From Zygnema cylindricum (lineage: Eukaryota; Streptophyta; Zygnematophyceae; Zygnematales; Zygnemataceae), in NCBI GenBank assembly GCA_037447655.1, contig JBBHKE010002469.1, positions 1-37,555 on the forward strand: 37,555 bases of DNA. Reading direction: 5' to 3'. The position numbers and the translations under genes are program-made. How positions within the stretch are numbered: position 1 is the stretch's first letter; each line of letters begins with the position of its first letter. Shown here piece after piece: positions 12,190 through 23,266 of this stretch. The notes beneath the pieces were generated by a model. It saw nothing but the letters and a program-made list of their open reading frames with translations, ran no database searches and had not been told where the DNA came from.

Positions 12190-13521
12190 ATGGCTAATTT
12201 TCTATATTTGATGCATAGAACTGTTCAGTTGAACTGTATTTTTCAAATTCTAGTTTTTACTTTTTTCCTTAACCAAGTTTTTGCCATCGGTTTAAGTGCT
12301 CCCCTTGCAAGAATGTACGGAGATCCTCATTTTGAAGGATTTGATGGAATCCATTTTGATTTTACCGGATCTCCAGGATCTTCATATTGTCTTTTAGCGG
12401 ATCCAGGAATCCATGTTAACATGGAAATGATTGGTTTTGAAGTTAACCGTAACGGAAATGGTAACGGAGAAGATAACGGAAACGAGAAAAGAATGCGCAC
12501 ATGGGTCAAGGCTTTGGGATTTTTAAGTGGAGGACATAGAATAGAAATGAGGGCTAGAAAAGGTTTAAACCTATTCAAAAAAAGTGGATTTACTGAATCT
12601 ATTTTAGTTGACGGAGTAAAAGTTGATTTGTCTCGTGGGAAGACGACTCGAACAGAAGACTCAGAAATTAGTCTTCAATTTTTGTCCGATTTAGGGAAAG
12701 ATGGAGAAGTAGAAGCGGACAGATATGAGCTAAGTACTAGAGGAGGTTTTCAAATTTCGATAGTTATTCGACCAGAGAACGCCGAAATTCGAGAAATTGT
12801 GGGTGATGACGTGGCACATTTTGCTGTGGAAGTTGTCGACGCAACTCCTTTAACGGAGCCACATGGAGTTTTGGGACAGTCTTTTAGAGCGGAACAGAAG
12901 CTGAAAGTTTTTCAGTTTAAAACTGTTTGGTCGTCGGAGACAAACTTTTGGCAAGTTGAGGGTCCGAATGGGGAGGGATATTTGGAAGGAAAAGTAGAAG
13001 ATTATTTGTCGTCTTCTTTATTAAAAGCCGATTGCAAATTTTCCAAGTATAGAAGTAGTTTAGTGAGTGAAGTGGGAATAGTAGAGTTTGGTAGTGAGGA
13101 TAGTGATAGTAGGAATACCGCAGAAGAAGACAAATTTATTTCTACAGTTTATGCTGAAATTTTGGCAAAGGAAACAAAAACATCAGAAACAAAACAAATG
13201 GATGATTTTGAGAAATTTTCTTTGGATATGGAAAAGCTTGAAGGGGACATTAGAGAGGCTGAAAAAAGTATTTCTGGACATGGGGAAAAAACAGAAACCG
13301 TCTCGGAAAGAATCAAAGTTTTTAGTCAAAAAGAAGGTGAGAGTAAAGGTAAACTAGAATTTGATTCTGGGTGGATGATAAAAAGGTCATCGGAAAGTGA
13401 TGAGAAAAATGGTTTGAAAATTATAAGAGAAGACACTGAAACTCTGGGCGATTCATTTTTTGAACAAACTGCGGTTCGCGTGGTTAAAGCCCGACCTCGG
13501 AAAATTCTTCCAGTTGTGTGA
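12190..13521 (+). CDS. Secreted root-cap/vWD-like plant protein
   Basis: Intact single-exon frame of 443 residues ending in TGA. A signal peptide is clear: hydrophobic residues 16-30, with likely cleavage after Ala32 (QVFA|IG). The mature protein opens with MYGDPHFEGFDG (42-53), the GDPHF..FDG signature of vWD-like folds, then C67LLADPGIHVNMEMIG, TWVKALGFLSGGH (104-116), HFAVEVV (210-216) and EPHGVLGQSF (223-232). This is the order seen in the plant root-cap/LEA-related extracellular family. A second mature cysteine, Cys282, follows YLSSSLLKAD. Residues after about 300 are Glu/Lys/Ser-rich and probably disordered, longer than the family core. An Asn-Gly repeat lies at 87-98. The product should be exported to the wall or apoplast; its biochemical role is unknown. 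AATAAA follows at 13576. Confidence 0.85.
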   Translation: MANFLYLMHRTVQLNCIFQILVFTFFLNQVFAIGLSAPLARMYGDPHFEGFDGIHFDFTGSPGSSYCLLADPGIHVNMEMIGFEVNRNGNGNGEDNGNEKRMRTWVKALGFLSGGHRIEMRARKGLNLFKKSGFTESILVDGVKVDLSRGKTTRTEDSEISLQFLSDLGKDGEVEADRYELSTRGGFQISIVIRPENAEIREIVGDDVAHFAVEVVDATPLTEPHGVLGQSFRAEQKLKVFQFKTVWSSETNFWQVEGPNGEGYLEGKVEDYLSSSLLKADCKFSKYRSSLVSEVGIVEFGSEDSDSRNTAEEDKFISTVYAEILAKETKTSETKQMDDFEKFSLDMEKLEGDIREAEKSISGHGEKTETVSERIKVFSQKEGESKGKLEFDSGWMIKRSSESDEKNGLKIIREDTETLGDSFFEQTAVRVVKARPRKILPVV

Positions 13522-14962
13522 AGAGATAGGAGAGAAGGGGAGGGATGGAAACGATCTTTTGAAGGGAAGGAACCTAATAAAAGAGTTGATAGAGGTGCAA
13601 GGATCACGTGGTTATCGATCAACATTAAATTTCATGTTCCTGAAATTTTTAGAGTAGAGATCTTTCAAAAAAGCAAGAAGTAAATAATTAAATTAGATTC
13701 ATTGACTTGAAAGATTTCAGCCTCGCCCGCATTACGATCTTTTAGTTTACAATAGATTGACGGTTTAGTCGGTAAAAAAGAGTTTACCTGCAAATTAGAT
13801 AGAGCAGCAAAAATAAAAGAAAGATAATGAAAAATTGGATCCTTGATTATCTTAGGTTCGTGACGTAGGAATTTTGTAATTTAAATTTTCTAGTATCACT
13901 TTTATAAAGTTTGTTCGAACATTTTGGATGGTGCTTGGGTAATGTTACTTTAACTTTTTGCGATAAAGTGATGGCTTGTTGTTTTTGTAAACCCAAATTT
14001 TAATACCAGAACCTATAGAAGATTTTTTCTTTCTTAAATATATATCTTATTTGAATTTTTTAATTATCTAAATTTCTTTAAGAAGAAATGAGGATTACTG
14101 TGGACATCATCTTGGTATCCCGGTTGGGTTTAAACCAGTACCTCCAAAAGCATAAAACGTTTAGAAACATTGTGCTCAAGTGCAAATTTCCTCTTCTTAG
14201 CTACCAAATTATTATTTGGAGGTATTTTTATTTTTTTTTATGTAATCATGATATTTTGACCCAATAATTTTTTTTTTTTTCAAGAAGTATATATACTATA
14301 TGTAACCAAGACACCCGTACACGTACGGCCTTTGTGCATTAAAAGTACATGTCCTTTGGTACTTTATGGTGCAATCCGTACATATATGGATGTACAGACA
14401 GTTGAAATTTGCAAAGAGTCTATACTCCAGAAACTAGGCAATGTCTTAACTGGTGTTAAAACCGGGTTTTACTCTAAACGTTCAAACAGTAAAAACTTTT
14501 ACCCTCAATGCTGATGCTATGTTTCACTTGTGGAAAAAATCCCATGTAAGTGATGATTAAGTTCCATGTACTAAACTGTCTTGATTTTATTTATTTAAAC
14601 GTGAGGACAAAGCTGTTTCTAAAGTCGCATATTGTGAGTAAAATTTCTATTCATAGAAATTTTCTAGTCAATATCTTGCTAACTGCATTCCTTTTTTTTC
14701 GGGTGTGTTTGTTTGAAAAACAATTATGAATTCTTATCAAAATTGCCATGTTCCCTATTCTTGAGACTCGCTTGAAAAGTGTCAAATACCATTATAAAAA
14801 GCTTTTGAACCTAGGTTTGGTTTATATATCTCCGACATATTTCAAGTTCAAGTTCCAATTGCAAAATACCCATGAATCAACTATTCCATCGAGACACCAT
14901 ATGTACAAATGTGGATGTGTGGATGTATGTACGGATGTACGGATGCTGTTCATTATCAACGT
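13522..14962. other. 3' region and intergenic DNA
   Basis: AATAAA at 13576-13581, 55 bp after the stop, is the likely polyadenylation signal of the root-cap-like gene. The rest is AT-rich with no supportable gene; short frames at 14332-14514 and 14748-15063 are unconvincing. Confidence 0.45.
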
Positions 14963-15176
14963 TTTTAAATATCGCTAATTCATGTTTTTCCCGCCATTTA
15001 AAACATCTTTTCTCCGTGCACACACATCCAATATTTGCTTTTAGACTGCTAATCGGAAGGTAAGAATCGCGCCTTTGAATCGCAACCGTCGGATTAACAA
15101 TCTAGCGTATGTGCACGCAGAAAATATGTTTTTAGGTGGCGAAAATATATTAACACTAATAGCGATACACTTTGTA
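14963..15176. mobile_element. ~210-bp fold-back MITE, decayed left end
   Basis: The interior is palindromic: AAACATCTTTTCTCCGTGCAC near 15001 mirrors a GTGCACGCAGAAAATATGTTT stretch near 15110. The right end reads CTAATAGCGATACACTTTGTA (to 15176), a mutated CTAATAGCGATTCACGGTGTA. The left boundary is approximate. Member of the ~200-bp subfamily with copies at 17092, 18904, 19416 and 28054. Confidence 0.65.
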
Positions 15177-15200
15177 GTGATTACATGATCACCACCACAG

Positions 15201-15463
15201 AATCCGTTCCGGATCCGGCGCCTGCGGTCGGGTACGGACCGGGTACCCGATTGAGACCTCTTGCACAGATGTTCACCAATCACCGATTCATCGGTCACCA
15301 ATTTGTACTGCAGCAGAGGTCGCAAAAGTCAAAATTTCAGAGTACGGATCGGGTACGGATTCGGGTACCCGATTACAACTGCAGCCAGAGGTCGCAAACG
15401 GTCAACCGAAACCGTGACCGACCGTTAACCGACCGCCCGCGCCGGATCCGGAACGGATTCGGT
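15201..15463. repeat. Inverted repeat with GGATCCGG arms
   Basis: GAATCCGTTCCGGATCCGGCG at about 15201 is inverted near 15443-15463. The interior is rich in GGGTACGG/GGGTACCC. It may be part of an older hAT-like insertion that overlaps the element starting at 15386. Boundaries are uncertain. Confidence 0.45.
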
Positions 15464-15646
15464 TGACAAATTTTGAGGGTCGGGCGGTTGCGGTCGGTTG
15501 ATTCACCATAAAAAAAAAAATGGTCGGTTAAACAAAAACAAAAAAAATTGTTCTGTACAATCCAACATTATTGTACTTTGTACTCTTTGGTATCTTGAAA
15601 GTACGTGACATCATGATTAGCGTCACAAATCTGACACGGTAGTAAC

Positions 15647-15791
15647 TAGTGTTGGGTATCGAGGACCCATTGCCGATATTCGATATATATCGAATTTCAT
15701 GTACCCGATATTCGATATATCGAATTTCAAATTATCGCAATATATCGTATCGACGATATATCAAAAATGAAAATTTTACAATTTTTTTTCA

Positions 15792-15822
<31 letters not shown>

Positions 15823-15832
15823 GCCCCCCGTG

Positions 15833-15863
<31 letters not shown>

Positions 15864-16062
15864 AAATATCCGTACGATTCTCCGTACTCATTTTCGTACG
15901 GTTTTCCGTACTCTGACTGTACGGATATGCAATTTTTGCGATATATATCGCGATAATTTATGTTGGTCCCGGTACGATATATCGAGGAATCTGCTCGATC
16001 GATATTCGATATATCGAATATCGAAATTATCGCGATATGAAACTACCCGATACCCAACACTA
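15647..16062. mobile_element. hAT-like MITE, 416 bp, perfect 8-bp TSD
   Basis: The termini TAGTGTTGGGTATCG and CGATACCCAACACTA are perfect inverted repeats. Both flanks read GTAGTAAC (15639-15646 and 16063-16070), a perfect 8-bp target-site duplication diagnostic of the hAT superfamily. Subterminal regions are packed with TATCGCGATA and TCGATATATCGA palindromes. There is no transposase frame. A C29/G30 fold-back tract lies at 15794-15861. Confidence 0.9.
15794..15861. repeat. C29-G-C6-GT-G30 homopolymer fold-back
   Basis: Twenty-nine C, one G, six C, GT, then thirty G. It can fold as one long C:G hairpin, or as i-motif/G-quadruplex. Such tracts are also prone to sequencing or assembly length error. 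Confidence 0.9.
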
Positions 16063-16600
16063 GTAGTAACACTTCATTTCGCAAATCTTAGGGAAAGCGA
16101 CAAATCGTAATTATTGGCTTATTTATAAGTCGTACATTAGTTAATTTTGTACTTTTTCGGTTACGGGCGGGCACGGCTAGTCGCGAGAAATCGAGTTTCG
16201 GTTAACTTTTATTTTCGTAAACGCCGGTCGGTTAACCGTTAACAATTTTGGAGCGTGACATAACCCGGTCGGGCGTCGGTTACTCAGATTTTGAAAAAAA
16301 AAAACGGTCGGTTTCGGTTATGTAAAATTTTGACTTTTGCGACCTCTTAATGCAGCTTAGTAAAAGTGAATCGCTATAAGATTTATTAACACTGTATCGG
16401 CACCGCTAGATTCTGACCTTTGAACCTAAAACAGTACGAGCAACACTAGTTTTGTTTTCCTTTCTTGCTACTTCATCGAACGGTTAAAAATAAGCCACGT
16501 CGTTCAAATTTAAACTAGAGCTGATAACACTAATATAAATATCACACGAATAATTTATTTATTCGACTAGCGATTCACGCTGTACACCGTGAATCGCTAT

Positions 16601-17093
16601 TACACCGCGAATCGCTATTAGCGTACATGACGCTAATTGGGGTACCTCTTTTTTTTCGGCAAATTCTCAAACAGAATAAAGTACGCTAAATGTTTCTGAA
16701 CGTTATTTGAGGTACCCCGCTCAATACGGTTCATAACTGTAATTTAGTGCCCTTCTAAATAGTGTTGTGTACGGACTGTCATATTCGTACTATTTCGTAC
16801 CTATTTAAATATAAAAGTACAGAAAATATAATAATATGTAATTGCGTAAATATTTTCCGGCATACGCGGATGTAAAAAAAACGCGACGGCGTACGATTTG
16901 AACAATTTTGTACATCTATATGTTTTAGTGTGGACATATTATGTGCCGAAATTTTTTACAAAGCAGTTTACAAATTAGAGTTAATGATAAATTAGTATCA
17001 TTGTGTACCCTAAAAAACCCAATTTACCGTAAAGTACGCTAATTGTTTCATTACGCTATCAATTTTATTACGCTAATAGCGATTCACGGTGTA
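16601..17093. mobile_element. 493-bp TA-flanked MITE
   Basis: Left TACACCGCGAATCGCTATTA at 16601; right inverse TAATAGCGATTCACGGTGTA ending 17093. Just upstream, at 16583, is another outward TIR (TACACCGTGAATCGCTAT), and 16567-16584 is an inverted one, so ends of neighbouring copies are stacked here. Confidence 0.75.
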
Positions 17094-17294
17094 GTGTTAA
17101 TGTTTTTTTCGTCTCTTTAAACATTCATTCTCCGTACACATACATCAGATTGTGGATCTGACGGCTGAGATTGAAAGATAAGATACTCAACTTACGATTG
17201 GCGGTCTGAAATTGAAAATCAGAGAAGTGTGTACGGAGAAAAGATGTTTTAAGCGGCTAAAAAATTATTAACCCTAATAGCGATTCACGGTGTA
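17092..17294. mobile_element. ~200-bp fold-back MITE sharing an end with its neighbour
   Basis: Begins TAGTGTTAATGTTTTTTTCG directly at the TA of the preceding element, so its own CACCGTGAATCG arm is missing. The right end is complete (CTAATAGCGATTCACGGTGTA to 17294). The interior has the CTCCGTACAC...GTGTACGGAG inverted pair typical of the ~200-bp subfamily. Confidence 0.7.
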
Positions 17295-18042
17295 CTTATG
17301 GCCTTATGCGCTATCCAGTTTATCGTCAATGGACAAAACATATGGATCGTCAGCTTCACTAAATAAAATCGCCAATGGCAAAGGTGAATTTCAAATATCG
17401 GCATACTTAACAAAATCCATATTTCCGAGACGGTGCAGGACAATTTTTGGCAGCTACAGGACAGTACAGGCTGTACTTTACCGTAGTGTCCAGCCTGTCG
17501 AACTGGAATAATTAAAGGCAGGAGCTATGTTCTACTGTTGCGCACCGTATGCGTACCGACAGTTTTCAGTACGGCTTTCCAGTACGGCGTACCGACAGGT
17601 GCCGGTTTTTTTTCAGAGAGTACAGTAGCAGTACAATACATATTGGCGGTGTATCGAACATCGCGGTACAAACCATAATTTATTTTAGCCTAAATCTGAC
17701 CGTTGGATTCTCCATTCACTGTCGTGGCAAATCTGAACTCTCAAGGTTTTGGCAATTTGGCACACTTAATTACTTTTAGTCAAACACTACGCGTAAGGTA
17801 CAACCGTACAAGACTGAAAGGACTTTAAACAAAGGGCTAAAAGTACACGTCGAAAAAATTGAAACCGTACTTCTGGTAGCTAGGTGGCCGTGGATCTGTT
17901 AACCATCGACCTGTGCGCGTCCATGACTCGGAAAAAAACAGAAAAAAAAAACCGTAACGAGCCCCCGTACGGACAGGCCAGTTATTCCGTTCAATCCGAA
18001 CCCCGGTATCTGGGTGGAATTTAGTGCGGTAAACAATACAAC
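17295..18042. other. Intergenic, GTAC-rich
   Basis: No gene recognised; frames at 17290-17511 and 17549-17779 have no family character. Many GTAC words (such as CAGTACGG and CGTACCGACAG) are present. Confidence 0.4.
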
Positions 18043-18664
18043 TACACCGCGAATCGTAATTAGAGTAAATTACTCTAATTCGGTCGCTCGAAATTTCGGG
18101 TCAATCACATCAAATAGAGTAATCGATTCTAATTTTTTCATTATTCTAGTTTAGGTGAGGTTTAATTAGCGTAAAAAATTCTAATATAAGTCATTTTTAA
18201 ATAGTGTGGAGTACGGACGACGTCTGACCGTGCAAAATTGTACTTTTATAAATAAAAAGGTACAAATAATGATTTAATAGAATCGCGCTCGCACGTGAAA
18301 TCGCACTAAACAAAAAAATCAATCACATCGAAAAAAATCCGTTCGCATAGCTCTCGTCCGTCGACAGCATCGTCGTCAGTGTGAACTTTAACTGACATTC
18401 AATGCGACAAATAGTACCAGCGTCATAATGACGTCAATACTATACGGACTGACACATTTTGTAAATCTACGTAATTTAGTGTTCATAATTATCACGCAAA
18501 AAATTATCGCCGACATAACCTAATATAGAATGCTTAAATAAATTAGAGTAAACTTCATAGTTGAAAAAGCTCTATCACATAAATTAGCGTTCATTACTGT
18601 AATTGTTTTTTTTTGGTTTTTGTACTCTAATTTTTTCATTACTCTAATTACGATTCGCGGTGTA
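18043..18664. mobile_element. 622-bp TA-flanked MITE
   Basis: Left TACACCGCGAATCGTAATTA at 18043; right inverse TAATTACGATTCGCGGTGTA ending 18664. Both ends carry TA. Subterminal 'agagtaa/ttactct' blocks recur near both ends. No coding capacity. Confidence 0.8.
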
Positions 18665-18903
18665 CTGTAATTCTCGCCAAATTTCGTTTCTATTTCCGCC
18701 TCATGTGCCTATTTAGTAATAACGTATTCCGTACTGATTGTACGAGTATTGCTTACACAACAGTACAAGAGGTGAAGCATATAAGGTCGTAAAATACATG
18801 TGAATAGTATAACGTATAACTACGCGACACGTGGAGTTGCGGCATGCTGGTATATCCTCCGACATCGTACGGTAATGGATGATAGCTATATCATCTTATC
18901 AAA

Positions 18904-19123
18904 TACACCGTGAATCGCTATCAGTGTTAATGTTTTTTTGTCCCTTAAACATTACTTCTCCGTACACGCTTCTCAAATTATGAATTTGACGGTTGAGATT
19001 GAAATTCTATTCTCACCTTCCCATCGGCGGTCTCATCGAATTGAAAATTCAAAATAGGACAAGTGTGTACGGTGTTTTTAGTGGCGAAAAATCTAGTAAC
19101 ACTAATAGGCGTCATAAACTTTA
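18904..19123. mobile_element. ~220-bp fold-back MITE
   Basis: Left end TACACCGTGAATCGCTATCA then GTGTTAATGTTTTTTTGTCCC; interior CTCCGTACACGC...GTGTGTACGG. The right end is decayed (ACTAATAGGCGTCATAAACT, to about 19123). Same subfamily as 17092 and 19416. Confidence 0.7.
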
Positions 19124-19230
19124 TAGATATCGAGATGCCACGTCGGATCGGATCCCTACCATCGGACGTCGACAAACTTCGTCGGCTCGTCGGTAAATCG
19201 ATATACTTGCCTGTTACCGATTCTTAGAGC

Positions 19231-19412
19231 TACACCGTGAATCGTTACTAGCGTATTGAACGCTAATTCGGGCACCTATTTAAAAAAAGACCTAATTCCT
19301 AATTAGAGTAAACGATTTCTTTGAAAATTTCAAAATTCCCAATTAGCGTTAATAACGGTAATTATTCCTATACGCTAAAAAAACTTCTACTCTAATAACG
19401 ATTCAAGGTGTA
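19231..19412. mobile_element. 182-bp TA-flanked MITE
   Basis: Left TACACCGTGAATCGTTACTA at 19231; right TCTAATAACGATTCAAGGTG plus TA, ending 19412. It lies 4 bp from the next MITE. Confidence 0.75.
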
Positions 19413-19415
19413 CAG

Positions 19416-19587
19416 AACACCGTGAATCGCTATTAGTGTTAATGTTGTTTTCGCCTCTTAAAAGTTATTTGTTTTTTGTCTCAAATCCGAATGGCGGTCT
19501 CAAATTGAAAATCGGACAAGCGTGTACGGATAAATGATGTTTTAAGTGCCGAATATAATATTAACCCTAATAGCGATACACGGTGTA
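19416..19587. mobile_element. ~172-bp fold-back MITE
   Basis: Left end AACACCGTGAATCGCTATTA (TA mutated to AA); right end CTAATAGCGATACACGGTGTA, ending 19587. Interior 'gtgttaatgttgttttcgcctc' and 'gtgtacggataaatgatgtttta' as in the other ~200-bp copies. Confidence 0.75.
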
Positions 19588-20090
19588 CTGTACTCATCTC
19601 TAACAAATTTTACAGGTCGATAATTTGTACTTTGTGTACATCATTCTTCCGATCAAAAAGTACGTTCAAGCAATTCAATTTCCGAGCCTTCGACTCGTCG
19701 AGAGAAACGGAAACAAATAGTTCCTTTTTCAAATTTTCAGCTTGCATGTCGGTGGGGAAAGTACGGCCAGAAACGGCGGAGAAACTTGGAGAAAAAATGT
19801 TTCGTACTTATCTGAGTTGGCAGACTATGAGACAGCTGTCAGTCATCATTCGAATGTCCAGCAACTTGCAAGTCGGTGAATTTCCTTGTAGCTATGTACG
19901 GATTTTGTCTCGTGGGAGTCCTGCCTTAATGTGTGACAAACGCATTTTTGAATTACGGGACCGCACTGAAACAGACCACATAAGAATACACGTGGAAGCA
20001 CGGTCACGAGGGACTTCCACCGCTATTTGTTTTCGTGCGAAATTACCAAAATTTTGTGTCCTTATGAACTTATTAAGCTACAGTGTACAG

Positions 20091-20355
20091 TACACCGTCG
20101 ATCGTATTTAGCGTGTAGAAATTATTAGAGTAAAGAAAAAATTAGCGTCTTTAATTCTAATTCAGTGCCAGGAGACGTGGCAAATTATGGTCCACGTCCT
20201 TAAATAGCGTCATTTATTCTATTTAAGGTTCACCCTAATTCCTAATTAGAATAAACGATTTCGTTGAAAATTTCCAAATTCTCAATTAGCGTAAATGACG
20301 GTAATTGTTCCTACACGCTAAAGAAACCTTTACGCGAATAACGATTCACGGTGTA
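20091..20355. mobile_element. 265-bp TA-flanked MITE
   Basis: Left TACACCGTCGATCGTATTTA at 20091; right ATAACGATTCACGGTGTA ending 20355. Its right arm is the reverse complement of the left arms of the elements at 27059 and 29014 over roughly 85 bp, showing shared ancestry. Confidence 0.78.
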
Positions 20356-22440
20356 CTGAACCTTGCAATTCCTGTAGTGTGACATATTTTAGCTGTGTTC
20401 ATAATTCTAGACCGTACAGGATACGTACTAGCTATGTACTAATAAAGTACAGGGAAGCTCGATTTTGTAACCGGACAATGAAAGATTGTCGGTGTTCGCA
20501 TGCGTACTTCACTTGGGACGTGACGGATGCTATATGACATACACCGAGATCTTGAATGTACAGTACACGTCATCTATTTAGTGCGCACTTAAACTCGCTT
20601 GGCTCACGTGCGCGTATATTTTTGCAAAAAGTCAAAAACCAACAAAATACACGAAAAAAAAATTAAAATTTTAAAAATTGGCGTTTTATCGATATCCGTA
20701 CCGCACTGTTTTGTAAGAGCGAACCATTTTTTCCTGGATCCAAAGTTTTTTTGCATCCATTTCCGTACGTTAAATGTACGAATTTGTTCATCTAACATAA
20801 TGAGGTGCAAATAGCAGACAAACTGATGTACAAATAGGTGTCCTAAATATACTAAAAATTATATGTGACGCTGGAAACAACCAGCTGTATAAGAATCTAC
20901 CCTAATTTTGCATGCTGAAAACGAATAAAACGAGAATATCTACTATATCGCTCAGCCAAAAAGCCAAGATACGTTACGTGAATTAGCACATGTGTTTTAG
21001 TACGGAACTGTTGTCTTTATATTTTTTTTCATTCCATAAGGACTTATCAGATCCACCTATTCAACTACGCAGCGAATCTAGCATAGAACCAGTTTTTATT
21101 TCCCGCCCGGATTAAAGGTAAAATTCATGATTTCTGTACCTTTCAAAGGAGATGTATGTGAGCAAATTCAGTAACTGACATGTACATCTTGCATCCGTAC
21201 ATAAAAAAATGTCTCTTTCGCCGGCTACAATGATAAATCGTCGCCGATTTTATGGCGGCTCCAGCTCACTAAGATTGGTTCGCTTTTTCTTGCGACACGT
21301 GTTAAAAAGCCAAAACATGTCAGAAAAAACTTTTCGAAAACAAAATGGATTTTTATTGGCTCCGGCAGATGTGTTAAGCGCGGCGTATTTTCCGGTCAAG
21401 CGAGGCAACCGTTTTAAGATTTGTCCTTTTTGTACGAACACAGACAAAATAATTATATCTTATACTGATAATCATGCGTCATCATGAAATCACAAAACTT
21501 GGTTAGAAAATCGTACGGTAATTTGCAATGTGACACTGAATGTTCTCCGAAAAATTTCGGAACACTTGCATAAAACCGTACAGTTAAAATATGACTTTAA
21601 CCGTACTGTTTTGCGTTTTACAGGAAAACGCCATACACATGTAAGTGTACGTCACACATATGCTTTGCTATGCTTTGCTTTAGGGTTTTACATAGAAACT
21701 AGTAAAGTTATCGTCTAAACTAAAAATAAACTGTACTTTAGTTCTATGTGTTAAAGTCAAATAAGTCACTCTATTAAAGTATTTAATGCTGAGCATATTC
21801 CTGCCAGATTAAGAGCTCAGGATCACCGACAAAGTTAGGTTTTACAAACAATAAAAAAAACGAGTTCACCTGTATTTGGCGCGGCTTTCTCCGTACACCT
21901 GACCTCCTTTTTAAATCACATAAATAAGCCATTGTAAAGGACATCTCCGTAAATATTTGTCGTATAGGAGTGATAAACACGTGTCAAAAGCAGACTCACT
22001 TTCCAAGACCGTCAGCACCGACTGCCACATAAAATGTGGAGGAGAAAAGACGGAATTTCAGGTACATTTACGTCCGACTTCGGGCAGGACAAAAAAAAAA
22101 CAAAAAAAACAAATTTAATAGGGGCGGACTGACAAAAAATCATGATGAATGCAAGCAAGGCATATACGACAAACCGAAAAACGTCAAAGTAATATGCGCG
22201 AGCAATTCGGACTCTCGGACTGGACAGCTGTCATATATTGTACGGTACGGCTTGACGAACTGTAGCACCCGAAAATCCAATGCTTCGCGAAATAATCGAA
22301 TCTGATTGGCCGAAAAAGCTCCGCGTTTTCCGGGACGTTATTAAATGAAATCATTGGCATTAAAAATTTAAAGCGTGGACGGATGGCGACCGTCGCGAAT
22401 AATTTCTGACGGAAAAATCTTTACGTTTTTTTCCCTTTTC
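20356..22440. other. Intergenic, GTAC-rich, no supported gene
   Basis: Open frames such as 21209-21487 (92 residues) and 22036-22305 overlap antisense frames and match nothing I recognise. Promoter elements of the gene at 23 kb should lie near the right edge but were not identified. Confidence 0.35.
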
Positions 22441-22664
22441 GCTTCCCTCCTTTCCCCTTCTCTCCCTATTCCCCTGTTACTACTACTATTGTACCTCTCC
22501 CTCTCTTCTTTTTCACCTCCCTCTCGCTCTCCCTCTTCCCTTCCTCTCTCTCTTCCCTTCCTCTCCCCGCCTTCCCGACCTTTCTCCTTCTCCTCCTCCT
22601 TTCCTCCTTTTGCCTCTCCTTCTCTCCTTTTGATGCCTTTCCCCTCTTAACCCTTTCCCCACCA

Positions 22665-22708
<44 letters not shown>

Positions 22709-23266
22709 TCCTCTTCCCTCCCTTCCTCCTCCCCCTCTATCCCAATTCCCCACCGCCATGGCTCGCCTCTGTCTCCGCTCCCCATTCTCCCGTGACAGCC
22801 GCTCCGTCGACAAATCCCTCTCTCCCTCTCCCCCCCTCCTCTCCATCCCCCTCCCCCCCTCCTCCCTCCTCCTCCATCGTCAGCAAGAAAACCCACACAG
22901 AAGACGACAACCTTCCTGGAAGCTGCTCCCTCCAACTCTCTCTCCGCTGTTTGCCCTCCGAATCCCACCGAAAATCCCTCTCTCCCTCCCTCTCTCCCTC
23001 CCTCTCTCCCTCCCTCTCTCCCTCTCTCTCTCCCTCCCTCTCTCCCTCTCTCTCTCCATCCACCCGAACGCGAGCACAATTCTTGGATTTTACGAAGAAT
23101 CGCGGATCCTCCGGGCGGCAGGTCGCATCTGAGGGAGGCGGAACGCGTCCGTACGAGGTCGGGGGACGAAGGGGAAGAAATTTCGGTCGGGCGCGGAAAT
23201 TCTTCGCCGGCGTCCGTACAGAGTGCGCCGGATATTGCGGCGGTAAATGCGGCGGATTTGGTTCGG
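22441..23266 (+). other. CT-rich leader (possible N-terminal coding) of the gene at 23.3 kb
   Basis: Long pyrimidine-rich tract with a (CT)n run at 22669-22705 and (CCCTCTCT)n at 22976-23057. An ATG in strong context (CCGCCATGGC) lies at 22758, but its frame ends at 23132 and does not match the downstream exon. The frame that does match is open from 22796 with no ATG before 23267; it reads SSARKPTQKTTTFLEAAPSN, which looks protein-like. So the true start may be upstream, reached through a small intron or hidden by a length error in the CT repeat. Long minus-strand frames here are mirror artefacts. Confidence 0.5.

Larger units (their letters stand above)
15386..16348. mobile_element. hAT-like element (CAGAGGTCGC TIR) hosting a nested hAT
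   Basis: Left terminus CAGAGGTCGCAAACGGTCAA at 15386; right terminus TTTTGCGACCTCTT at 16348. The flanks ACTGCAGC (15378-15385) and AATGCAGC (16349-16356) form an 8-bp target duplication with one mismatch, typical of hAT. A second, similar left terminus lies at 15314 (CAGAGGTCGCAAAAGTCAAA) and pairs better in sequence with the right arm, so the true left end is ambiguous. The 15647-16062 element sits inside. Confidence 0.6.

Noticed and set aside
13460-13657. 65-codon frame overlapping the end of the root-cap-like gene
   Set aside because: Out-of-frame shadow of a clear gene.
15649-16110. 153-codon frame with Pro and Gly runs
   Set aside because: Lies wholly within the hAT MITE and its C/G homopolymer; not a transposase.
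19632-20111. 159-codon frame
   Set aside because: No family resemblance, and its C-terminus is encoded by the TIR of the MITE at 20091; probably chance, though expression was not excluded.
21209-21487. 92-codon frame with a CxxC-like FKICPFCTN
   Set aside because: One short motif only, with a similar-length antisense frame; insufficient support.
22978-23057. Possible CRISPR-like regular repeat
   Set aside because: It is a (CCCTCTCT)n simple repeat without spacers, in a eukaryotic genome.
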